A stretch of DNA of 64,000 nt from Selaginella tamariscina. Taxonomy: Eukaryota > Streptophyta > Lycopodiopsida > Selaginellales > Selaginellaceae. Positions 13,700-23,706 of the stretch are shown here, piece after piece. The first letter of the stretch is position 1, and each line of letters starts with the position of its first letter. The translations under genes were made by a program, and so were the position numbers. Below the pieces are notes generated by a model. The model saw only the letters and a list, made by a program, of their open reading frames with translations, was not told the origin of the DNA and made no database searches. The stretch is from NCBI GenBank assembly GCA_003024785.1, contig PUQB01000291.1:248365-312364 (forward strand). The letters run 5' to 3'.

Positions 13700-13818
13700 T
13701 AAAACATTTTGATTTTAAAGTCTTTTAATTTTCCTTTTCCAGTTTAACACATCTTGCATGTATAAGATGTGTTAAACTGCAAAAGGAAAATTAAAAGACT
13801 TTAAATAAAAATGTTTCA
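13700..13818. repeat. Short perfect-looking hairpin inside the right arm
   Basis: The sequence around 13,700-13,755 ('aaagtcttttaattttcc', then 'agtttaacacatctt') is followed by its reverse complement at 13,762-13,818, with only a few bases between. It is a separate, younger-looking palindrome nested in the giant one, and includes the terminal exon-like module in both orientations. Confidence 0.75.
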
Positions 13819-14414
13819 TTTGCATAAACAACAATATTCAATTAACTTTATATATCTTTACACACACATACACACACATCATTGCATACAGTTTTAGGTG
13901 TGCAGATCCGGCGCTTCCATGTGTTAAACTGCAAGAAGGGAAAACAAAAAGGATAATCAATAAATAATAATATACTACACACATTAGCACACGCCTATAT
14001 GTGAAAAGGAAAATTAAAAGACTTTAAATAAAAACATAATACAACAATCCGATTATCTTTATAACACACATACACACATCATGCATACCGTGTGTATGTG
14101 CAGATCGCACTTCCATATGTTAAACTGCAAAAAGGGAAACAAAAAGGATAATCAATAAATAATAATATACTACACACATACGCACATCTACATGTGAAAA
14201 GGAAAATTAAAAGACTTTAAGTAAAAACATAATACAACAATCCGATTATCTTTACAGACACACATACACACATCGTGCATACCGTGTGTGTGCAGATCCC
14301 GCACTTTCATGTGTTAAACTGCAAGAAGGGAAAACAAAAAGGATACAATACTAGAACAGTAGGAATGCACATCCTCACCTGCCATGTGGAAAGCCCGGAT
14401 ATGCAATAGTCGAG
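13735..14414 (-). repeat. Tandem exon-like modules, right arm
   Basis: These are the mirror copies of the left-arm modules, read on the minus strand: 14,379-14,414 (36 nt, preceded by an intact 'ttttttcag' and followed by 'gtgagg'), 14,283-14,318 (36), 14,089-14,124 (36), 13,890-13,928 (39) and a terminal unit near 13,740-13,779. Lengths are preserved between arms while bases differ. One frame (TGG to TGA in the 14,283-14,318 unit) is closed here but open in the left arm. Confidence 0.55.
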
Positions 14415-14999
14415 CTGAAAAAATAGGGAATATGAGGATTCGACTGGAGCTTAGGATAGTTATACAAAAGATAACAACAAATGTTGAATACAAACATCAT
14501 AAACTCATTTTTAATGACAAAAACAGAATTTTATCATCTTATAGAACGAAAATATATAATATATATTCACGTTTTTACAAACCCATGAGATACCATGTTT
14601 TTATAAATAATACAAAGAGAAACAATAGCAAAAATCACATTTTTATACACCAAAATTACGGGGATTCACATTTTGTATGGAAAACCAAAAGAAAAACGAC
14701 AACAAAATCACATTTTCTTATAAAAATTCATACTCTAATGAGAAAAAACACTAAAAAACCTACTTTTATGAAGAAAAAAGAAAAACAGCAACAAAAGTCA
14801 CATTTTTATACATTAAACAAACACTCTTATATGAAAACGAAAAATAAACTAAGTTATATATATAAATAACAAATAGAAACTAAGATAAATTATATATAAC
14901 ATCTTATGAAGAAAAACAGAAAGCTAAATGATGAGAAATTAACCTGATCGTTGCGAAGTAAAACCTAAAACCCCAAATGTATAACACTAGAAATATACT

Positions 15000-15240
15000 A
15001 AAGAATATAATGTAGAATCTGACGTGGAAATCTGACGTGTAATAAAAAGAATATTCTGGAATCGTGTCTTTACCTGTATCAGATCGTGAAGAAGCCGGAA
15101 CGGCAGAGAAACACAAGGAATGTGAAATGATTACCCCCAATTTCTTCATGAATTTTGCACAATGTACAATCGATCTCATCATCCACGCGCACGCACGGAA
15201 TTTACCTATTTACACAGAATGACTCTGTTTTAACCTAATT
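15000..15240 (-). other. Right-arm-only segment with a short open frame
   Basis: This ~240-bp segment is absent from the left arm and has noticeably higher GC. On the minus strand a frame opens at ATG 15,182 or 15,179 and encodes a short basic N-terminus followed by a hydrophobic stretch (KKLGVIISHSLCFSAVPASS), resembling a weak signal peptide. It then meets a good donor (cag|gtaaag, about 15,073). It could be a first exon for the downstream modules, but its phase (1) does not match an open frame of the next module. Function unknown. Confidence 0.3.
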
Positions 15241-16204
15241 AAGGTTTAGGGTTTACCTTATTTAAAGATAATAGACCTAAAGGTTTATACATTTAAAGTA
15301 TATGTCGTACTCATATTTAAATATGTTTATATTATATTCATCAGTTATAATTTTAAAAAATTAGCATATTATTTATCAAAAGTAAAATATGTAAATAAAA
15401 AAGCATATTATATGTAAAATATGTAATATATATGTAAGTATGTACATAATGCACATATATACATTTAATACATTGCCAAGGGTAAAGTTTTAATTTCTTT
15501 ACATGTGCATGTATGTAAATTTAAAATTATGTATGTACATGTATATTCTTCATAAGTTTTTTAATATTTATAATTAACTTATAAGATTAATATTTTAATT
15601 TAATATAGTTTGTAATTACTTTGTATATTTATAAACACATACATGTGACATGTATATATTTTAATTTTTCGTTACTTACATATATAAGGATATACATAAT
15701 AAATAAAATAATTATATTTTCATTATACATGTTAGAGAGATTAATACTAAATTGTTTGGCTCTTCACTTTTCATCATGAGTAATAGTGTTCTTAAATACT
15801 TATTATTTAATCTTAAGTACATATAATTATAGATTTTATTATTGTAATTCTTCACAAAAATACTTGTAACCAATGAACAATATAAAGAGGATCGTATATA
15901 ATATAAAGTAACTTTTAAGAAGCATATTATTAATGAGGATACACATGCTAATTAAAACATTTTTAATATTATTATAATTGTTATAAAAGAGTTAGGATTT
16001 TTTTAATTACAAATTAAACTAAAAAGAATGAAGGTATCTTATATTCATTTCAAATGTAATCATCAGTTCAAAATTAAAATAAACTTTTTCAAACATTCTT
16101 AAGGTAAATAAAATAGAAAATAAATTTTAATTTTTAAGTGAAGGTCTTATAGATATTAAAACTTTTTTTTTTAAAGTTATTTATTGGCAAATTTTGAACT
16201 AACA

Positions 16205-16690
16205 TGTTGTTGACAGGTCACGAAGAGGGAAGACAGAGCTTTTGAAAGAAATGTCTAGAGTCGAAAATGGAATACTTTATTTGAGATACAGTAATCCTTA
16301 CTGGGGCTTCATCAGTGGCATATATAAGTCACTAGGGGGTTATTTCAATGAATCAGTCTTTTGTGAGGGATCTCCCGTTGTTTTTGAACCGGGATGATAT
16401 GAGGGATCTTGAGGGGATTACAAGCACGTATTTGGAAAGAATGGTCTATTGATGAACGCATCCAAGGATTACTTAAAGAGAACAGGGAAAAGAGCTATTT
16501 TTATTATAGATAATGTAGATGATAATCCGTTTGAACAGTTTGGGTACATATTACTTGTTGAAAGAAGCTGCAAAGGAGCTAGGGGATGACTCACCTATGA
16601 TAATTGTGTTTGTACGATCCTACCTGCCTGGAAAGGATCGTAGAGAGCTGCATTTTCTAAATACGTCAGAAAACAATCATTAAAGTGATT
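16205..16690 (+). pseudogene. P-loop (STAND/AAA-like) ATPase remnant
   Basis: Three overlapping frames together read as an NTPase. GKTELLKEM near 16,225 is the end of a Walker A loop (the preceding residues are SRR where G-x-x-x-x-G is expected). It is followed by ILYLRYSNPYWGFISGIYKSLG. RAIFIIDNVDD near 16,490-16,515 is a convincing Walker B strand. A later strand reads SPMIIVFVRSYLPGK. Frames change near 16,360 and twice more by 16,570. The fragment starts directly at the outer end of the giant inverted repeat and may have been truncated by it. I cannot name a closer family. Confidence 0.5.
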
Positions 16691-16860
16691 CTATCTCACA
16701 TAACAGGTTTCCAGACGCTCTTTTTGCAATGGCTTTCGCCAAATTTAGTGCCAGATAGATCTGACCATCCTTCTTTGTAGCTATCTTCATAGCTTGTTCT
16801 TCCTTGATTTTGTAAGTTTTGACAAGATGGCGCTCTAAGTCTTCTTAGAAACCTCCTTGT
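16691..16860 (-). other. Exon-like open segment on the minus strand
   Basis: Read leftwards from about 16,835, this is an open, compositionally protein-like segment containing KTYKIKEEQAMKIATKKDGQ and LALNLAKAIAKRASGN, ending at a stop near 16,680. It lies just downstream of the ATPase remnant but in the opposite orientation. The upstream part (towards 16,960) is CA/TC microsatellite. It is unrecognised; it may be a piece of the same ATPase gene rearranged. Confidence 0.3.
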
Positions 16861-17354
16861 ACGGAAGTACATATGTCTCTCTCTCTCATACACACGCGCG
16901 TGCTTTGTATTACTGCTTACATATACGTAGTTAGCATACACACAATTGTACAGTGCCATTATATGGCTCGTACTCTTTCAAAACTGTTCTATCTACTTTA
17001 TACACCAAATACAGGGAGCTCAGAGTTGAATGACAAAGTCATCTATGTACAATAGCCACACACACACTCAAGATCACTATATACATTGTACAAGTCTGTC
17101 TCGTCCCTTAAATTAAATATTTCACTAATTTTATATAGTTGGAGGATATAAATTAAAAAGACCTCCAGGATTAATGCATTTCATTTGGTATTTCTTAAAT
17201 ACATGTTTTTTCCTTGGTTTTTAGTATTTGTCAAATAATTAATTTTTAATTAATCATAATTAACACTAAGGACTGTATACCATTGCTGAGGACATTAAAG
17301 TTTAATTCTTGTGAATTACAAATTTGTAATAAAGTTAATTAACATATTTATTAT

Positions 17355-17359
<5 letters not shown>

Positions 17360-17391
<32 letters not shown>
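17360..17391. repeat. (TA)n microsatellite
   Basis: About 15 uninterrupted TA units lie in an intergenic stretch. Confidence 0.9.
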
Positions 17392-17393
<2 letters not shown>

Positions 17394-17502
17394 TTTAAAA
17401 TATATAAATAGAAGGTGAGAGGTTTCTATCACTCCACAATACATTGTCATTGATAACATGCTCTAGGCATTTGTACGTCCTCCAAACAACACTCCAAATT
17501 TC

Positions 17503-18222
17503 TCGATACTAATATTACAATGCATATTTTTCTTTTCTTTTTCTATGAAAACACATTTTTTCTTATTGTGACTATAAAATCATTCTTGTTTCCATGGAAA
17601 GATGACTACATTCAAAAAGAAGGGAAAATTCCATATATATTCATTTTTAGTGTTAAGAAAATTATATTTATATACCAATTAAAATATAATTAAGTTAATT
17701 AACCAGTATAAAAATGAAAAATAATGAATTTATTTTAATACATCCAACAAAGTTAATGTAAGTTTTTAGTTAAACATATTCCAAAATTAATGAAATATTC
17801 TAAGTGATTCCTCACTTAATAAATTTAATTTGTTTGTGTTGGAAATTAAAATGAAATAGAATAAAATTAATTATTTCTTATTTATAGCAAATTATAATGA
17901 AATAAATTAAATAAGAAAATGTTAATAAATAACATAACTTTGTATATAAGTTACTATATTGTAATATATATATTAAATTGGTTATATTAAATAAGTTAAT
18001 TAATAAATTTTATGTATTTTTTAACCATAGTTTATAAGTTTATCACATTTTCAATTAAAGTAAATATAAAATTTTAAACTTCACAAATTCTAGGTCTATA
18101 TGTACTTGATGGTGCTTTGACTCGACAAGTGAATCAAATATTATGTAAATGATATCTTAAATAGTGTTGTGAAGTATTTTTAATGTAGTATATTATCTAA
18201 AGCATATAAAATATACATCATC
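17503..18222. repeat. Second copy of the left-edge duplicated block (A')
   Basis: This matches 1-704 in direct orientation, with a small insertion near 17,589-17,607 and scattered single-base indels. The block comes before UGT block B' just as copy A precedes block B, suggesting that both derive from one larger duplication later disrupted by insertions. Confidence 0.85.
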
Positions 18223-18223
18223 G

Positions 18224-21200
18224 ATACATTGCATCGATGTACATTTTATAAAATGGTTAGAATGGATATCTATACATCTAAATATTGTAAATATATACTA
18301 TTAAAGACTAATATTAATGTAATAGACTCAAACAATTATTTGTAAGGCCATAAAATAAAAATATTTATTTTATTATGTTATGTATTCTAAAATTGAACAT
18401 AAATCCATTTTAATATTCAATTATAATCTTGAGTTGAATGAACATTTATTTTATATGTTTTTTTAATATTTAATAACACTAAATCCATTTTAGAGTGATT
18501 TTTGACAAAAATATAATGTTGAATTAAGAAAATACTTATATAAAACAAATTGAATCATAATAATATATTTGACTTGAATCTAGCTTTAATATATAAAACA
18601 CATTTTCATTGAAATGAAAAACTTTAATTTTAACATAATTTATTTATTTGGCTTGCATATATAGTATAAAAAGAGACGTTCCGTACGTATTCACTCACAC
18701 ACATTTATATAACGTATGTATGCACATGTTATCTATATATAACTTGAGGACTCTCATAAGCACATGTTATCTATATATAACTTGAGCAACTCTCATAAGC
18801 ACATTTAATATTGAATAAATATAAATATATTAATTACTTATATAAACATGGGTCATTCAAAATTTCAAAACATCACATACATATTTGTGATATTTTAAAC
18901 AATACTATTATATCAATTAGATAATCGCTCTTTCTTTGTTATAGCCTTTCAAAAATTCTTTGAAGTCTGGCACTTTGAATGCATAACTTTAGTTTGAAAT
19001 GTAGTTTTCAAAAAGCTTCATCGTGTGTGGTAAGGGAAGTACACTTGCCCAACTTTTCAAGCTGTAAACCTTGCTAAGCTAAACCCTAAATCTTAAACCC
19101 CTAAACCCTCTTTTCTTACAAATCAATATAGAAACCAAGAACATCTTTAGTGCCTTAATCGACAACCTTTAAATAACACGTTTCTTAATTGTTATTCTCA
19201 TTGTACTCATTCCCTAAAGAGCACATCATGCTAGATGATATTCAATAATTCCCTAACTCTTTATCTTACTAAGTTTAAAAATACTGAATTTCAAAACTTA
19301 GTTTTTACAATAAAAGTCTTCCTGAACTCGTAATTACTGCACGCCTTTGTAACATTATATTTATTTTCAAGTTTCAAACTGATTATGTAAATGTTTCTCA
19401 ACATTATACCGAAGTATAACATTTCCACTAATTGGAGCAATTAGTATTTTGATAAACATCTTTTAAAACTAATCCTTATTTTATAAACAGTTACAATTTC
19501 AATATTGATATTCTCGAATGGATAATGATCGTTTTAATGTTCAAATCCTAAGCTTACCAACTATTTGTTATACTAGCGGATATAAACTTATAATTATATC
19601 AGTTTATCGAAATGTTATATCTATAATATAAACATGGTCTTAGTTTATGTGAACCGAACTTCAGTTTTGAGATGGAAACATAATGTTATGACAGTATTCC
19701 GAGAAACTTTGTTCAGAGACTAAGAGGAATCATGAACTATTGTCTGGTTCATCTAATTAATTAATAAGATATCAACTTCCACATAAATGTTATCATAACA
19801 CTGAAGTGTTATATTAACTTTATGTTTTTCAGTCATACCTTATAATTCAATAAATCTTCTCAAACATGAATAAAATATCTAATTCAGTACATTGAATTAA
19901 GATACATTATTCACTCTAGACACCTAGCAATCATCAACATACCACATTGCTCCTCAAGCAACGTATTGAGAAACTCCTCATTTATCAACTAACTTGAAAA
20001 CATGTTTTCAAGTTATTACACTAAGGTACTTGAGTCTTTATATTTCATGATTATGGCCACCTCATGTGATCATAACTAAGTCTTAATATTAAGTGCTTCG
20101 AACTCAATATTCAAGAGATGCTATACTATACTTTGACAAGTTATTTATAATCAATCTTAAAAGACTGTCATAAATACTTTCAAAGTGAATATCTTAATGA
20201 ATGAGGTGATAGGAAACCTCATATTTTTGTACCAGATATTGAACCATACGTTAGGGACATTATATTACAATCATCAAGACCATTTTCTTGAACTAATCTA
20301 ACCACTGGATATCTCACTTTTAAGAATTTTGATCCAGACTCAAGGAACACCATCATACTTTGAGATAGAATCGTAACAAACCCAAGAAATACAATCAAAC
20401 CTTGAGTCAAGAATAATTCTATTTTTGATATTTCAAAGAATTGAAGATACTTATTTTATAAGTTCTCGGAGTGCCCACATTTGTGACCATGATGCAAAGT
20501 CAAGAAACCATCTTTCAAATAATCATATTCGACTCAAAAAAAATAAAAATGATATCGATATTGAAAATCAATATCAACTTTTAATTTTCATTGAACACCG
20601 ACTCTCTAAGGAGGTACATGCACTTAAACCTCCAAAATGTATACTCGATTAGCGTTTGACTCATTTGACCCACCAAATAGAACTTATTAAACTTAACAAG
20701 TTTTCTTATTTAGTCAATAAGCAAAGTGGAGAATCCTAAATCATGCTCTTCTTAAGCAAGGAATCACCCTTGTTCAAGAGCCTATCCCCACATTGCAAAC
20801 AATGTTACAAATTTTAAGCTTAAAGAATTAACAATGAAAATACACAAGTGTGCGCCGAATGCCTTCATTATGCAAGTCCTTCATTACTCAGTAAACTAAA
20901 ATTGTAAATGTATATTTCCAACATTGATCATGCCATCCATTCAAAAGCTGCATTGATAGGGATGCAACATTAAATTTGTCTACTACCAAAATCTATTATT
21001 TTATTTCATTTTTATGATCCCACATGAGATAACTTCATAATCAAGTTAAGTCAAGCTAGCTAACTTGAATAAGTGCGCGCTTACAACCAACTAAGGTTTC
21101 AAGTTGTACTTTGTTCAAATTAGGTAACTTGATAGTAAACTATTTCACCTAATGTCTAGCATCATCAAAATATTGCGAACATCAAACAATATTCTGATTA

Positions 21201-21879
21201 CATTGGATTTTTGAACCAACTACTTAACATATTCATTATATGTTAATATCCGACATTCCGTTGTCAACACCATAATCTACTTCTAGAGTTACACTTTCGG
21301 AAACATGCACTATAATGAGAGCTTATTTTACACTTTATATCAAAATGTAGTGTTCCCTCTTATGTTTGAATATGCCCCTTCTCCGAAGTCAAAGAGCACA
21401 TTTAACATAAGCCTTTCCCCGTTTAAACACTATTGTTGAACCCGATATTAAATCTTGACCTAAGCCAAAACTCAATAGACACTGTCTGTTTCTAAATCAT
21501 GTGTTATCCCAAATTCAAACACCTTTAAAAAAAATTCATTAATGTGTAGACTTAGGATATCACAAGACCCACCTCACAAGACTTGGTTGTAAGCCAGAAC
21601 AAACTAACATACCATGTCTTGTAGAAAGTATATGGTAAAGTAACCTAGACGACCATAAGGTAAAGTAACCTGGCATATAACTTGGAAGTTGCCTTCTAAG
21701 TGCTACCTTCAACATTGGAGTCCATAACCCACACCCACTTGTGGAGTAGGTGTACTCTGAAGAGTTATAGATTTCAGGACCATCTCTCCACGCAGAATTC
21801 AGACGTTAGCCGAAAGTGATAGAGTACTTCAAGAATTTAGAACTAATTAAACCCTAAAACACACCACACTTTAGGCAAT
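18224..21879. other. Gene-poor region with a short tandem duplication
   Basis: No gene is supported; open frames are short and look random. A 41-43 bp unit ('gcacatgttatctatatata' ...) is repeated in tandem at 18,724-18,806. Degenerate 'ccctaaa' motifs near 19,080-19,110 are too few and irregular for a telomeric repeat. Confidence 0.5.
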
Positions 21880-22600
21880 CCTACTGACCGTAGAGAATAG
21901 CTCCGATACCAATTATCAGAGTTTTAACCCGATGGGTCAACACGTGGCTGCAAAGTGGCCATTCGGCATCATCACCATGTGTGAGTAACGCTAAGTCTTC
22001 CAAGATAACCTTAAGAGTCTGACTCAGAGGTCCAATTAAGCAAAAGACTTAGAGTCCTACCCTAAGTCCCTTAGAATGACCATCTTCTGAACCCTAGAGG
22101 ATAACCTGAGTAGACTTTAGGATCATGTCTCAGTAGACCTAGACAGGCTCATGCCCTAACCCCACAAAGAAGATGTCTCTCACACATACCCCCGTGATAG
22201 AGCTAAGGCATCATCACTTACCTCTTGAGGAATCACCCTTATTCGGGAATACAACCCCTTTAGGGCGATAAGGAACCACGACTAACCCCTAAGGGTTTGA
22301 ATAACCAAGTCATACCCTAAACCTAGGGCTAATACTTAGTAAGGACACGAGTGTGCGCCGTAGGCGAACACGAGTGTTCTGCTAAAATTCCCTAAGGCTA
22401 GATTTGGATAACCCTAAGTACATGACTTTGTGAGTGCTTCACGAAAAGGCTCATGCTAACAAGCTTAAGTTGTTCAACCCCTGGATTCCAAGGAGAACAC
22501 TCCCCTAGCCAAGTGTGCCTAAGCATACCTAGTTACAAGACCTAACCTCCCTTGAGCAAATGCCCAAGGCTTAACATCCTAGTGCGAGCACAAACATGTC
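21880..22600 (+). repeat. Dispersed repeat, copy 1 (related to 53.6 kb)
   Basis: This shares an ordered series of motifs with 53,560-54,000: 'aggataacc', 'aaggcatcat', 'aggaatcacccttattcggg', 'aaggctcatgc', 'aagcatacct', 'aagacctaa' and 'cattgagcaaat'-type endings. The order and spacing are kept despite strong divergence. The family may be a non-coding retroelement or LTR. The tract is GC-richer than its surroundings, with no coding frame. Confidence 0.6.
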
Positions 22601-23706
22601 TGTTTGTTAGAGTATCTAACCCCTTGGCAACAAGCCCATGACACAACCCCAAAGAGCATGCCTCAGGCGTTATATCCTATGATGTCTAGCCCAGTGTCAC
22701 ATCTCCATGTGACACTGCCTTCCACAATGTGGGCTATCATGCCATAGCCCTAAGATTCAAGAGTTGCACCAAGTGCCACAAATGTAATTCCTAAATGCCA
22801 ACTCTAGAACCCCTTAATTATCCCTTAGGACTCAGTAAAGAAACCTTGTCAATCAAGAACCCACAACCACAGTGACACGAACATGCCCTACTTGGCTGTG
22901 AGTGTTGCTCTTAACTTGACGTGGAGGAGGAAGTTATAAACAAGCCTCAACCTCTGCCTCTTGGAACGTGCATTCCCACAAGACTTCCCATGCATGGATT
23001 CGTTAACGTTAAGGGTAAGCTACCCCGAAGGTGGGACGTACCCTTGTCATTTGGAAGTTGGGGCGGCACAATAGAGGGTTGTGCCTCAATGACACAAGCT
23101 AAAGCTTGCACAGTAAAAGAGCAACAAACTCAATCATGAACCTAAAAGCTCTCTTACATATACTCTACCTTATTTATGGATAGAGCCCCTCCCCGTTTTC
23201 CTGTTTACATAAGTGGGCTAGCACAGAATCTCATTCCCAGAGGGAATATATTTATCCATCGACCCCTAAATCCTAACTTGTCAAACCTAGGGATATTTCT
23301 GAACATATTTGACATGCCAAACTCACTGGAACTAGCCATTAACCCAACCAAGATACGGAAAACCAAGATAAGAGTTTTTAGGTAAGTTCTAACTTCGCTT
23401 AGAGTTTCTTCTTATAAATACTTAATGACACTTGGCCAGACCATCACTAGATACCCAAATGCACTAAGCCGGCATGTTTCCTACTACATCTAAAACTTAT
23501 CAATATAGTACAATAGGTAACAACAATCAACGTCTAAAGTAAAGGGGAGTCATAATAAAAACTATTACAGTGAGTGTGGTTAACCATAAGGAAACTAAAA
23601 GTGATCATGTCAAACACGCATATGGTGATAAGCATTGATAAATATATTTATAAAAGGTACAATAGTAAGAAAAATTAATTTTTACTGAAATGATTTATTT
23701 ATTTTT
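22601..23706. other. Unassigned moderately GC-rich DNA
   Basis: This continues the composition of the dispersed repeat to about 23,400. An open frame at 22,921-23,139 has no recognisable family. I see no gene. Confidence 0.4.

Larger units (their letters stand above)
13118..16185. repeat. Right arm of the giant inverted repeat
   Basis: This is the reverse complement of 10,275-13,085. It is longer by about 240 bp because of a segment near 15,000-15,235 with no counterpart in the left arm. The arm ends where 'aagttatttatt' at 16,174-16,185 gives way to the ATPase remnant. The inner end carries its own short hairpin (13,700-13,818). The spacer between the arms is only about 30-40 bases, so transcription from either side would give a long double-stranded hairpin RNA (inference). 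Confidence 0.9.

Noticed and set aside
14384..14869. 161-codon open frame in the right arm of the palindrome
   Set aside because: Lys/Asn/Thr-rich translation of AT-rich repeat sequence with no matching frame in the left arm.
19070..19115. Telomere-like 'ccctaaa' motifs
   Set aside because: Only a few irregular units; not an interstitial telomere array.
22921..23139. 72-codon open frame
   Set aside because: No family resemblance, no intron partners, and it lies in repeat-like DNA.
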